Source: Parasponia andersonii (Eukaryota; Streptophyta; Magnoliopsida; Rosales; Cannabaceae). Taken from it: DNA of 64,000 bases. Within the stretch, counting starts at the first letter, position 1; the number at the start of each line of letters is the position of its first letter. The translations under genes and the position numbers were made by a program. Under the pieces are notes generated by a model. That model did not search any database, was not told the origin of the DNA, and saw only the letters and a program-made list of their open reading frames with translations. The stretch spans positions 1,460,721 through 1,524,720 of the forward strand of contig JXTB01000014.1 in the NCBI GenBank assembly GCA_002914805.1, written 5' to 3'. Positions 35,603 to 53,461 of this stretch are shown here, one piece after another.

Positions 35603-35990
35603 TTGGAGTTTCTCTCTTCATCTTCGCACTCATAGCCTTTTTAATAGCGTCATAGTGAGATTGATTAGATTATTGCACAAAAATGGCCCGGAGAAACTCC
35701 ATTATCTCATAAGCAGTCTCCATCCTTTTATGTTTAACTTTAAGCACGTCAATCATACCTGCTAACATATAGCATCAAGCTTTATTATTGGCATGAGTCC
35801 TCTTTTCATAGCATTCTCATGCAGCACGAGTAGCATTAATGGCAGGTTGTAAAGGACATTCCTCCGTAAGCACAAACTTATAGTCTTTACTAACAAGCAC
35901 AATATTCATATTACTTTTCCATTTGATAAAATTATTTCCAGTTAATTTTTTATTTGTGAGTAAAACGATAATAGAATTCGAGGTTGACAT
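35603..35990 (-). pseudogene. copia gag fragment
   Basis: ATG at 35990 begins MSTSNSIIVLLTNKKLTG, followed by NNFIKWKSNMNIVL and YKFVLTEECP, the standard start of plant copia gag. After a stop near 35817 the family signature continues in the same region of the minus strand (YMLAGMIDVLK, METAYEIMEFL, SNQSHYDAIKKA) until the LTR junction. The stops and the abrupt end make it non-functional. Confidence 0.85.
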
Positions 35991-37255
35991 GTTTGCTGAA
36001 ATTAAATATATAAAATAACATTCAACATATTTGAAAATAAATATCACAAAGAATTCAGAATAGTAAACGTGAAGTATGATGCAAGTAAATAAACACATAA
36101 ACTTAATTACTAATTCAACAGTAATTCAATTTCCTCTGATTAGGTGTTGTCGTAGGACATGTCATATAATTATTAATTAAAATTGAGACATTCTCAATTA
36201 ATAAATAAAAAATCAAAATATCTCATATTTTTTTTACTTATTAACTACCATTTTATGGTCAAGATACTATTAACAGTTTAATTGTATCCTTATGAGTGTG
36301 ACCCATTTTTTCATATTTTAGTAACTTAACTCAAAATTACCGCCGTAAGGTAGGTCAATTTTGAAATACATTCTAAAATCCTATCTCTTGGAAATTAAGC
36401 CTTGCTATTAATGTAAATGGACACCCTCTGTAGGAAAGATGAAATCTAAGCGTCTCTAGGTGCCAATTAAATCTCATGGTGCTTAATTAATAATGGAGAC
36501 TGTGGGATATATTGTCATATATCCCTCTCCCTCTCATTATTTTAAAATCTTATGTCTTTTTACTAATAAACATCTAATATTTTATTTAACCTAGTTAATA
36601 TATCTAATACAATTTTCCAGGTTAATCTATTAGTACAATCTTGTTGGTCCTACATAAATTACTAAATTTTCTAAAAGTCTAAATTTATTATTATAGGAAT
36701 AATTTGGCTATTCTAATTAATCTAATTAATAAAGATAGCCTAAATTAAATAAGTGTGATATTATCAAAATTTAACTATTAAACTTAAATCACATTATTCA
36801 ATTTTTTTTATTCCTAATTAATTTTTTAATCTAATTAAATTAGTCATATTCTAACTAAACTATTTTAGCATGAATATAACATGTATGCATGACATTCATA
36901 AATGACTATGAGTGAGTATAATGAATGACATATTATAATATATGTTCATATTATACATATCACATATAATATAACAATAAAATAAAATAATATTTAGCCG
37001 GTCTATTAAGAAATTGCAGCCCAATAAAATAATAAAATTACAAAGAATCAAAAACACACATACCCGAAAGCTATCCGTTGGTCTTATTGGGCTTTCTTTC
37101 TTCTTTTGATATTTTTACAAATCAAATTTGTAAAAGTGAAATTTCTGTAAATATTTTACAAAACTAACCTAACCCATACAATTATCAAATAATCAATTTG
37201 GTTTGGGTATTTTTTTTTACCAAACGTAATTCTCGTTATATATATATATATATAT

Positions 37256-37492
37256 GGGCACCAATCCAGTACGTATTTTTTTTTTATCTATGCATAGGTA
37301 TCAATTTGGTCAATGAAATTTAACATGCACATTTTTTTATTGTAAAAAATAAGAGAGAGAAAGAGCATTAATGATGCACGTCTTTTCATGCACTTCATTA
37401 TAGCCATTAGATCACCATTAGATAGTGATTCAACGGCTAAAAAAAATACCTACCCATAGGTAAAAAAAAAAAATACCTATTGGATTGGCAAC
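37256..37492 (+). mobile_element. (TA)n-associated MITE, copy C
   Basis: Runs from GGGCACCAATCCAGTACG to TATTGGATTGGCAACG, with TA runs immediately on both sides (37237-37255 and 37493-37504). It lies in the leader of the deleted copia element. Confidence 0.88.
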
Positions 37493-37586
37493 GTATATAT
37501 ATATAATACTAAGTTATATATATATATTTATCGCATATATTAATATACATATATTATAAAAAACATTTTTTTATATCAAATATATA

Positions 37587-37589
<3 letters not shown>

Positions 37590-37630
<41 letters not shown>
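37590..37630. repeat. (TA)n microsatellite
   Basis: About 20 TA units directly preceding MITE copy D. Confidence 0.9.
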
Positions 37631-37632
<2 letters not shown>

Positions 37633-37873
37633 ACACCAATCCAGTAGTCATTTTTTTTTTTTACCTATGCATAGGTATCAATTTGGCCAATGAAAATTTA
37701 GCATGCACATTTTTTTATTGTAAAAAGTAAGAGAGAGAAAGAGCATTAATGATGCACGTCTTTTCATGCACTTCATTATAGCCATTGGATCACCATTAGA
37801 TAGTGATCCAACGGCTAAAAAAAAAATACCTACCCATAGGTAAAAAAAAAAAATACCTATTGGATTGGCAACC
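37631..37873 (+). mobile_element. (TA)n-associated MITE, copy D
   Basis: Runs from GGACACCAATCCAGTAG to TATTGGATTGGCAACC. It is in the same orientation as copy C and nearly identical to it, and lies 138 bp beyond its end. Confidence 0.88.
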
Positions 37874-38227
37874 TTAATTTATACATATAACATATAATAT
37901 ATATATATTATATTTATAAAAAAAAAACCTTTTTTTTCCGTGAGTTATTTGCAGTGTCGGGTTGGCTTTAAGCGAAAACATCTCCATCATCTTCTTTGTA
38001 CAATACAAAGAAAAAGAAACAAAAATACAACAAAGCCTATACCCTAAAATTAGCTTATCAAAATAAATTGTAAAAAAATTAAAACCTAAGGAACCATATA
38101 ATTAACGACTAAATATCAACCATACATCCATCATATGATAACTCATCTATTTATCATCAAACACATATTAAAAATAATGCAATACCCATCCATGCATACA
38201 GATAATTAATATTATATACTCATATAA

Positions 38228-38244
38228 CATGGCTCTGATACCAA
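38228..38244 (-). other. Primer-binding site (initiator tRNA-Met type)
   Basis: The minus strand reads TGGTATCAGAGCCATG one or two bases after the LTR end (CCAACA). This is the usual copia primer site and fixes the element's orientation. Confidence 0.9.
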
Positions 38245-38245
38245 T

Positions 38246-39837
38246 TGTTGGTTTTAAAACAATTTTCACAGTAGAAGATTGACCAAGAAACATTTAAAAA
38301 TTTTCTCAAAACAATTGACTATATGAGTGCATAGTATTAATTCATAACAAATATGAATATACAAAGAAAATAGATCTAATACCTCTTATAGCCTATCAGC
38401 GGATCATAGTTTTTCTGTCTTCTAAACCACGATATTCTAATTCAAGCCTTAAGCACAGATGGATGAACGTATGAGCGTTGCGTACAATCTCTTAAAACTC
38501 ACACTTTAGGCCGTTGCAATATTCTTAACACATGAGATTATAAGAGTTTGTTCTACAGAGAATAGGAAGACTCTATTCTTTTTTTCTCTAGTATATGGAG
38601 GCCCTGTAGAAAATAATACGTAGTATATCTTATTAGGATTTCACCATATATATATTTATTAAACTATTTAATAAATTAACATATATATATATGTTTACGA
38701 AAAACAAAAACAAAACTATAACCTTTTGTTTTAATAGGAAACGTAAGTTTCCTTCCTTTTTCTTTTTTTTTTTAAACGTAAAGTTTATATTTATATATAA
38801 ATTAATTAATTATATCAAAAAAATTTCAGTCAGTTTCCTATTTTCTATTTATTTAATTATCTGATAATTATATATTTTTAAATTCAAAATTTAAATAAAT
38901 TAGGAAACTTATTCCTCTATAAATTTACATTAATTAATTCAAAATTAATTAATTAATTAATTAATAAAAATTATTAATTATTGTAGACAAACACTTTATC
39001 TAGACAAAATGTGCAATAATAGAAATAATGTAATATCTAGTACAATGTTTGTAAGAGGTGGAATTGGGGACTTATGGACCTGTAATTCAAGCTCTAATAA
39101 ATTATGACAATTAATTAAACTCTTTAATTAATTTGTCTAATTTATTAATTATAGTATTACTCCACTAAAAATCTGGAATTGTAAACTTGAAATTACAGAA
39201 TTAATTTACTTAGAAAACAACGAGTAGTCAATCGATTTAATCATTACATGTAGTTCAATCATCCATAGATAATTCATAATTGGAGATAGGTCATGTTCCG
39301 TTTATCTCTCCAATTACATCTTTATCTTTGTGTACTATTGATTTTCTAATGAACAATTAATTTATAAATTTATTATAAATTGAGTACTCAAACTGTTCAA
39401 GTCCTGAATCGATACATAAGGGAATCATCTTTCTAGCTTCCTGAAGAAAGGAGTGGATTCCATATCTATAAACTATATTCTCAGCTACTCATCTCATCAT
39501 GCTCTCACGGTACAAGTATTTCGATCTGTTTAAAAAACAAACTTTTACTAAGTATGTCAAAAACATAATATTATAAATAGGAGTCTATAACTACTCAGGA
39601 TTAAGATTGATCTACATATGATCATTTAGTGACATTATTTGAACTCTCAAGAGTTAACGGAATTTATATGAGATTCAAATCATGTCTTGTCTAGTTTTAT
39701 ATAATTAAATTATATAAAGTACCTCTATTATGATATCAACACATCAATAGTCCAGATAAGATTATTACATTCTCAATGTTAATGGACCGTACTAATAATA
39801 TTTAATTAAAGATGTCATACTTTAATTAATTATTACA
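38246..39837 (-). repeat. 5' LTR (complete)
   Basis: 1592 bp. On the plus strand it begins TGTTGGTTTTAAAAC and ends AATTATTACA. It is collinear with 34593-35602. Confidence 0.88.
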
Positions 39838-39843
39838 GACTAC

Positions 39844-41489
39844 GTTTAGTTTATTATCCATAAATTTAATCTTCATGTATATAATACTTTTATAATATAT
39901 TTATGGTCATATAAATAAACTAAGAATTTTTTTATATTTAAAGATATACAAATTATGTACAAATTCAAATAGAAAAATATTGTTTTATTAATTCAGCAAA
40001 TATAAAAAATAAGCATAAACTACAACCATAAAATGAGTTGAGAAAGGAAGTAAGCATGCCTAATCATACATGGTTTTTGGAAACTTTTCATGCTCCACTT
40101 TCTATGTATCAATAACAAACACTTCCAAAGAAGTTACATATACTGATGATGAGTTCGACCCCATGCATATGAGGCTGCTGACTACATTAACATGATTCAT
40201 GCAATGATGTGCTACGTTTACTTTCTATCCCATGCCATGGGCTTAATTCAATCCCAAAAAAATAAAAATAAAAATATAACTTTGTTGGTGCACAATGACA
40301 ACTGACAAGACTATATATTATACTTTTCAGCCAAAAAAAAAAAAAAAAGACTATATATTATACTTTGCCGTATAAGATTTTCCAGCTATCCAAACACAGC
40401 ACATTTTATCACATTTTTTTTAATCTTCGTATGCACGTTAAGGTCATTTACCAGCTATAGCTATGATGTCCTACGCTATCAGTTTCTATTGCAGCCGCTT
40501 GGGTTGCATAACCAAGAAGTGACAATGGCTTGCATTGCCCCCTTCTCTCTTTTGAGCTGGTCAAAGCCAAAAGGCACACAATGAAAACCCCTATATATAT
40601 AGGATTTGGATATGTAATTATCCTTTTCCCATATTTTTTGGGGATAGGTTCTAAATGCTAATAATAGTCTTATTTTATTTTTTTTTCCAATTAAGCATGA
40701 TGATGATACTTTTGGTTTTGGGGTTTTATTACACGTTTGAAATTTAGAATTTGTTGAGATTTGGATTGTTTTGACAAAATGGGGTTTTGAGCATTTAAGT
40801 ATATATATTAAAGGCAAAAACAAAAACTTTCCCGTTTTTGAGTAAAGGATTAATCTTAATTTCAAATTATGATGGGGACCCACTCTATGGCTTCATGTGA
40901 TTGGGATTGAGTTAAATAAAGACTAAGCAACTTAAACTCATGGAAAGATAGAGAACCAAGTTATAATGATTCTTCATGGTGGCATAGTTAGGTCCACCAT
41001 TGACTAAAAGCAAATGAACAAAATAAAACAAAAAATTTAGATACCCACTTGAGTAAAAGCATGAATGCGAGAGGTTTAGGATGAGAGAAAAAAAGGGTTT
41101 TAATTCTAATGTGCTTGGAATTACAAACATGAACATCATAAAGTGAGGAGATAAAAATAGTTAGACTTAGACCCGCTAAAATGGAAATCTCAGGTTGACA
41201 AATTGGGTTCGTTGGGTGGCGTATCAAACTTATTCTTATTCGCCTTGTGAATTTTGGCTCCCATATGGACCAAGCTTTTGATAGATTTATGTATGTGAAT
41301 GATTATAGAATTTGAATTTGCTTCTGTTTGTGGGCTCTACCTTTTCTTAGTTTCCTTGCAAAGATTGGTGATGTAGAATTGTATAACAATGGAAAACGGC
41401 TATAGATGTAGATAAGAATGAACTTTTATAAGGAGATAAAAATAAGAAAAATGTGGGATGTATATCTCTTTCACCAAAACAAATAAGCT
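39844..41489. other. Intergenic DNA, no gene supported
   Basis: A minus-strand open frame of 134 codons (40479-40883) has no family resemblance. A palindromic TATA-like CCTATATATATAGG lies at about 40590, but nothing downstream on either strand supports a gene. Confidence 0.4.
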
Positions 41490-41780
41490 AACAAAATGAT
41501 CCAATTTTAGGTCTATTTTAAGTATATGTTTATTTTTTAGATACTATAGTAAAATGATCGATACAACTATGTATATATTAAGTGTAAATTATGATAAAAT
41601 TAATATAAAATTAATAAATTTAGCACATGAACTAAAGCTAATATATAAATAGATATACTTAGGGTAAAATACACCTAGCTTGCTATAAAAAGAGAAAAAT
41701 AAGCATGTAATAAAACGAAGTTAAAAAAAAAAAAAAAGACATACCCTAATTTTTGAAAGAAAATATATAGTTCGAGGGCG
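41490..41780 (+). repeat. Direct repeat, copy 1
   Basis: The series AAATGAT.CAATTTT, TTTAAGTA.ATG, ATA.TAAGTG, AAA.TTA.TTAATA.ATAA.CTAAA and TATATAA.TAGATATA is followed by an AG-rich stretch and a TT.TTGAAA motif. The series recurs about 660 bp downstream. Confidence 0.55.
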
Positions 41781-42149
41781 AGCTTTTGGTTTTGTCGGCT
41801 GCAACATTTTCTAGGTGGGCTTTTACTTTGATCTTTAGAGCAAATTTGATTTTCTATGATATAATTAAAAAAAGGAAAAAAATATCACAAGCTTTAAAAT
41901 TATTTGAGTAATTACGAATTTATTTGGAAAAAAATCTGCTTTAAAAATATTCAAAAAATACCTCATTTTGCTAACTAACGAGAACTGGAGTTAACTGGCC
42001 AAGTTACTTTAAATAATTTGATTGGTTATACCAAATAATCCAACTGATTACTTCGAGTAAGAATACCAATTTTGAAGAAAACATTGTATTTTTATACATC
42101 TATATTTTAAAAATGGTATTTATCTAGATAAACTTCCAGAAAGGGTCGT

Positions 42150-42440
42150 AAGCAAAATGATCAAATTTTGGACTTTTTTAAGTAAATGCCAATTTTTTCA
42201 AATAGTGTAGCAAAATGACTGGAATCTTTGTATATATATCAAGTGAAAAATATAATCAAGTGAAAAATATAATGCACCCAATATAAAAATTTATCTATTT
42301 AATACATAAGCTAAACTAGTATATAAGTAGATATATTCCGCCATTTAGTTTTAAAAAAAGAAAAATGGGCATTTGTTAAAAAGCTCAAGTAGAAAAAAGG
42401 ACACACACTCTTATTTCTTGAAAATTAAGCCCATCTAAAG
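42150..42440 (+). repeat. Direct repeat, copy 2
   Basis: Second, more diverged copy of 41490-41780, with an internal 19-bp doubling of AAGTGAAAAATATAATC near 42240-42275. Confidence 0.55.
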
Positions 42441-43990
42441 TTTTTCAATTTTTTTTCTTTGGGTTTGGATTTTGTAAGAAGCCATCGTTTTAAGGACCCA
42501 TCCTCTCATACCTGGGGCCTTTAGAAAAATGGCGATTTTTCAGAGTCATTAGAAAAATATATATTTTTCCTTTATTTTGGAGTATTTAAAATAAATGTCC
42601 TTTTTTTAGATTAATTTAAAAAATGGCTGCTTTTCATACTTATTTAACAGGCGGCCATTTATAACTTTATTATGATAAATAGCCATTTTTCAGTTGATCT
42701 ATTTTTTTAAAATAAATTCATTTTATACAAAATAAATCTATTATTCAAAATAAATCAATATATTCTATCTATTCAATATGAAAAATGGTCATTTTTTAAA
42801 TAATTTTTAAAATTTAGCTATTTTCAGACAGTGTTTGAAAAATGAGCATTTCGCAAACAGTGTCCAAAATTTGGCCATTTAGTTTAAAAGCCCTTTATTT
42901 TATGTATAGTATATTAGTTAATGGATTGATGAATTAGATACTTAGTAAACCAGTTACTATACCCAATACATTACCTAATGTACCCACACATAAATCAAAA
43001 TACTAAAAGTAAAAAAGATATATATTTTTTTCTTATCAAAGTGTCCAAAATGGTAGTGACGTGTAGTCTCTACATTTTTTTTTTTCGGTCTTAAAAACGT
43101 AGATATATTGATATCATCTGTCACTAATATATATGTTCGATTTGGGATAGAATTTAGAGCACAAGATCTAATTATGCAATAATTTCAGCTACAATTGGTG
43201 TTTAGTAAATTTGCTTTTTGTTAGATTTTCATATTCTGTGGTCTAAAACCAACTTTTGGAAGCAAGTTGTTTGGTACGACTTCAGATGTGATTCTCATAG
43301 AATCCAATTTGTACTCAAGCAGTTTTTAGAAGCTAAAGATCAAGCTTTTTTTTCATCAACATCGGAATTCCTTTAAATAACACAGCAATACTAAACTGAT
43401 CCCTAGTGACTACCCATCATTAATACTGAGAGTGCAAATTAGGCTTTATACGACATTTTCAGGGGAAAAAAAAAATACAGTGGATTATGTTTTTTTAAAT
43501 TTGGTACCATATTTATTAGAAAAATGTCATTTTTATAATCGATAACTAGTAACCATAAATATTTATAATTGGTAATCAGTTTTTAAAAATTAATAACTAG
43601 TAACTATATTAAAAATGATATTTTTATAATAAAAATCATATAGGAAAATTAATAACTAGTAACCTCACTTCTATACATTTGTAATTCTTTTTGTTTTTCT
43701 ATAAGTATTAGAAACTCGCATTGAGACGGTAATAGAAAAGTTAGTTCGGCCCAAACTGTATATGGACCAGATTACGTTCTCTATTTTGAATAAACCAGGT
43801 GAAAACCATTATTTTTTTTTATTAATTAAATCTACTGTTATACGAAGTTTTGATAATCTCTTCGCATATTTTTAATATCAGTAGTAATTTTGACAAATTC
43901 TTTTATGGATTGCTAATGAATTTTTGATAGATTTTAACTAATTCACCCTAAAAAATAATAAAATCTAATAATAATGTTAAATTTAGTTAA
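42441..43990. other. AT-rich intergenic DNA
   Basis: 42530-42890 is dense in short variants of GCCATTTTT/AAAAATGG in both orientations, probably a decayed element. 43540-43670 repeats AATAACTAGTAAC-type motifs. No gene. Confidence 0.4.
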
Positions 43991-44166
43991 TCATTAAAAA
44001 AAAAAATGATAATTGTCACCTAATCGAGTTTTTGAGCTCCAACTTAGAAAAAGGTGTGCGTGGCAAAGTACAAAACAAACGCATCTAAGGAAGGAATCGC
44101 GTTTGGGAGATCGCATTACGCATAGTTTTGTTTGTATAACTCCAGCACAGATTTTGTTGATTGAGC

Positions 44167-44167
<1 letters not shown>

Positions 44168-44201
<34 letters not shown>
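44168..44201 (+). repeat. (GA)n tract in the UBA5 5' leader
   Basis: About 17 GA units ending 9 bases before the start codon. GA tracts are known binding sites of plant GAGA-binding (BPC) factors. Whether it acts here is inference. Confidence 0.8.
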
Positions 44202-44203
<2 letters not shown>

Positions 44204-44209
44204 GTAGCC

Positions 44210-49236
<5,027 letters not shown>

Positions 49237-52200
49237 AAACCCAGATACTCGTTACCAGCAATTTGCAGTCCCAGAAAAAAAAAAAAAAAAAAAAAGTCTA
49301 CAGTTCTTTCTCTTTTTTGGTCCCCTAACTTTTTTTTTTTTTTTTCCCCAGTTCTTTTTGTCACCAATTTTTCTCTCCAAACCAAACGATCTAAACACAT
49401 TCTACAGCGAAATTCATACAAACCAATGTTCAACAATTGTCAAGATTAGTAAGAAGAGTCATATACTGAATCATTGAAGAGAATTTTTCAACTGAAATAT
49501 TCGCGGAATTCATGAATTCCACGTCAGCAAATTGAAAAAATAAATAAAAAATAAAAAAAAAAAGATCATTAGTTTTAGTCGTTGTGTGCACATGACCTGC
49601 TAGATGTTACAGGATATCATACAGACAAAAAAGTTCGTTGGGTCCTTTTCGCATATAGGACATGGGAGGCTTCTTGGTCTTAACTTTATGTTAGCTAACA
49701 ACCTTAGATACGATAAATTTCTGGTTACATATTTATTATTATTATTCTCTTTCAGATCTATTATAGTTTTTGGTCAGACTCTGATCAACATCTTTGATTG
49801 ATCCTATCAAAGTTGGAACGTCTTAGACAAGTTCAACCCCACTCTAGAGGGCGTTCTCTTGCCGTGTCCAAAATATATGATCATCATTTTTTTACCTTAA
49901 AAAAAAAAGAAAAAAAAAAAGTATGCGCATTCGTGATAGAAGGAAGGATAAGAAAAATAATGTTAGGTATCCTAATTAATCTATCAAAATATTTGAACCA
50001 ACATACATGGTAAATATAGTTTGTTATTATTCAATGTATTAAAATTAACAACAAATAATGATAATTTATTTATTTTGTATTAAAAATTTAAAACTCTATT
50101 TGAGATACTTACTATTATCCACAGCTGAAACTCAGCTGTGAGTTTGGTATCTCTTTCCGTGTTAAGCATACAACTGTGTCTTGCTACCATTGCTTATTAC
50201 TTTATGTAATATCAATTCTTTGGACATCAATAGATGACGAGAAATGCTGGATAAGAAGGTCAGTTATGTTGTTGGGTTTTTACTTTATTTTATTTTATTT
50301 TGCAGAAAGGCCCTTTAGTTGGGCTTGAAATGGTCAATAATTGGAGGAAGAAAAGGGGAATAGGGGAGGCTTTTCTAGTTGACAATATAATATAATAAGT
50401 CGCAACCCTGACATAATTCGAATTGCAACTACCGAATATCCAAGTGGACGTTAGTGCCAATAAAATTGTTCACCAATTTTTTTAACGATAGAACTACCTA
50501 ATGAAAAATTCTTTCAATTCAAAATAGGGGCGACGACTACGCTTGTAAGACATACTTTAATTTCTTCTGGTCTTTTCTATAACTTCCCTCGAACACTGTC
50601 AAAAAAAGAATTTAGGTAAGTATTATAAGCTATGAGATTAAAAATGCAATTGACTTTATGAATTGAGATCATTTAAAACTGAATATGGATGCTAGCGACG
50701 GTTGCTAGCAGCCTAGCATAGCGTCACTTTTATTTTTCTTTTTTATTTTTTGAAAAGAAGTTATTGTTGAATGTACTATGCAGAGTTATTTCTCTCTTTC
50801 TTTAGGGGAATTATTAATATGAATAAAAATGTAAAAAAGACTTGATCTAGGTTCTATAAGTTTGAAGTTGAATGTTATCTTTGAGAAACAACTCGTAATT
50901 TTTTCGGAAAATTTTGTTAGTTAGACTTATAACTAAGTTTTTTTTTTTTTTTTTTTAATTTCAAAGATTTCTAAAGTTCATTTTAAGATTTAGTAGATCC
51001 CATTTCAATGAAATTTTCAAATTTTTAGAATGCTTTTGCTAAAAAATTTTCAAAAATTCTCAATTTTTTTTTTCACACAATGAAGATTTTGATGCTTTGG
51101 GTGAGTATAAAACATTGTTTATAGTTAGGTTTTTGAGACTTAGAACGTTTAATCAATCTAAACACCTTATTATTAATTTGAAGTTTCAAATTATGATTTT
51201 CGGTCTTAAAAATCATATTTGACTAAATTTTTCCGTTGGGCTCGAATAAACAATTTAAATCTATTGGCCTCAACTGGATTTAGTTGAGCTTGATTGAAAC
51301 ATTTTAAATTTTTTATCCCGATACGAGTCTATTTTTTAAATAGACTTAAAGAGGAGGCTATATAACTAAATGGCTTGTATCTAATTTAAATAAAATGCCA
51401 CATATAACATAGGCTTCTTATGTAAATATGTAGCTTATGATAAATAAGTGCACAAAAAATTTGCACAAAAATAAAGTTGGCATTGAATAATAAAAAAATT
51501 ATATTTAGACTAAAATATAGTAAGACCATGTTTATAATAATCCTTTTATCTTTGAAGGCGGCCTAATATTTGAAATAACAATGGTATTGTATTGAAATAT
51601 TAGGCATAATACTAATAGAGATTTATCGGCATATATTTCAATGAAAAAAACTACTTTCGAATAAAGTAATCTTCAATCATTAATATTATGCTTAATTCAC
51701 TTTTCTTAGTGTGAACACAAGAAGTAGTATCTATATAAAAATGGACAGAAACTTTTAACTATTTTAATGCACACCACATGCCTCGAGGGTCCAATTCCTG
51801 ATGTGGCTTACGCACGAGATAGAAATGCAAGTAATTATTTTATTGAATTTTATCTATCTTCCTTGTTTTTCTCTTTGGAGGTTTAAACCCAACTAAACAA
51901 TATATTTCATATGCATGAAAAGAATATATACCTTATTTAAAAACGGAAAATAATATGTTGTCATTCAACAATGGAGTATGTATCAGCAAGCAAAAAAAGG
52001 TAAATGTAAACGAATTGTACCTTAATTTGTAAAAGATTTGAAAATTTTTACTTAGAAAATGGATTTAATTTTTTTTAGACAAATAAAAGATATGAAATTG
52101 TATTCGAAAACCTCATTAAAGGAACTAGTGATTTTAGGTATGCAGATTTATTCACCAACTTGAAAATCATTTTTAGTATTAGGGGAAAGAAGAATAAACA

Positions 52201-52980
52201 TAATGTTTCATTCGACTTGTGAGTGAATAAAAAAAGCAATGCAAGCCAAACTACTAATAGAATATTAATAATTGCATATATATATATATGTGTATATATA
52301 TAGATATGAGGATATCCTTGAATCAACACTAAAGAAAATATCTTCGAAACAAGAGTCATTTACTAATTCAATGTATTTTTTTAAAGAACTATTTTAAAGA
52401 ATACAAACTATTACTTTAGAAACAGAAAAGATAGTACAAATAATAGAGATATATATTGGTGCCCTATATATATATATATATAAATAAAAGATCCACCTTT
52501 TTATTTTGAAATAGATAGAATCCACTCTTTAACAAAAGCAAGCAATGTATAAATATCCAATAGTTCACAAACATTTTCACACCTATCAGTACTATTTAAT
52601 AAAAATAACACGACAAATAGCTCTCTATTGGTGAAATAAAAGATCATTACACAAAAGTCAAAGAAAAACTAACAAATATCCTAACATATAACAAAATATC
52701 ATTACATCTAAGGCAAAAAAAATAGTAGCAGTAATAGTAATAATAATAATAAAGTAAATTAAATTAAAAACAAATCTCTCTCATCCACTTTTTTCTCAAA
52801 GTTAAATTCCCTAAGAACGTGAACAATGCATTAATTTTGTATTTCCAAAACATGCAATTTGCCCCTTTTTATAAATATCTAGCACGCAATTCTTTCCCTT
52901 TTAATAATAATTTACTTACGCATCTTTAGTTGATGATAATCAAATTTTAAAATACCTAATTAACAAAAAAAAGGGCAGTG
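49237..52980. other. Intergenic DNA between UBA5 and EXO70F1
   Basis: 49237-49500 is probably UBA5 3' UTR with long A and T runs. The remainder is AT-rich, with a TA/GT tract near 52275-52300 and a TA run near 52468-52482. No gene or complete element is recognised. Confidence 0.4.
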
Positions 52981-53320
52981 ATCATGCAAGTGGGTCCCAA
53001 AAATGAGCTGTCACTATCTCATTGGGTGAGAGAACAAAACCGTAGGGTTTATCACCGCACAGTAGCGTAATCCTCCAAGTCCACACTTCAGACAAAAGCC
53101 CGATAAGAGTTGGCGCAAGTCTCTCCCTCATTTTCTTGTTTCAAAGAGCCCAAAAACCCAAAAAAAAAAGGGGAAAAAAAAGAAGTCTTTACCGGCCGAA
53201 ACGAACAGTCTCAAAATCCCAGAACCAAAAACAATTTCCCGATCAATCGTTTTTGAAATTTCCACTCTTTTTTTTTTTTCCTTTTCTTTCTTTTTTTATT
53301 TGAGCTAATCGTTTCCGGAA

Positions 53321-53365
53321 ATGGTTTCTGATTCTTTTTCGTTTTCGAAAATTTGTAGTGTTTGA
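53321..53365 (+). other. Possible upstream ORF in the EXO70F1 leader
   Basis: ATG at 53321 opens a 14-codon frame ending in TGA at 53363-53365, 96 bases before the EXO70F1 start. The leader is not experimentally defined, so its inclusion in the mRNA is inferred from proximity. Confidence 0.4.
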
Positions 53366-53420
53366 AAATCTTCTCAGCTTCCAAAACACGCCTTTTCTTT
53401 CTTCCCTTTCTTGACGCAGA

Positions 53421-53430
53421 AACCCTAGGT
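53421..53430 (+). promoter_or_regulatory. Telobox-like motif
   Basis: AAACCCTA lies about 35 bases before the EXO70F1 start codon. Telo-boxes are known in plant promoters and leaders of housekeeping genes. A role here is inference. Confidence 0.4.
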
Positions 53431-53461
53431 GGTCTGGAAAGAGGAGGAGGAGGAGAGAGAA

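Larger units (their letters stand above)
34593..39837 (-). mobile_element. Internally deleted Ty1/copia-type LTR element
   Basis: The two LTRs are 34593-35602 and 38246-39837, and the six bases GACTAC flank both outer ends (34587-34592 and 39838-39843). Read on the minus strand the order is: 5' LTR, primer-binding site TGGTATCAGAGCCATG (about 38228-38244), a long leader holding two MITEs, gag start at 35990, then a direct jump from gag into the 3' LTR at about 35602. Protease, integrase, reverse transcriptase, RNase H and the polypurine tract are all absent. The 3' LTR also lacks about its first 25-30 bases. It is therefore a non-autonomous deletion derivative. Confidence 0.85.

Noticed and set aside
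40479..40883. 134-codon minus-strand frame with a nearby TATATA
   Set aside because: No family resemblance, lysine- and serine-rich AT-driven composition, and no supporting exon. The small hairpin CTTGGGTTGCATAACCAAG inside is too short to call a microRNA precursor.
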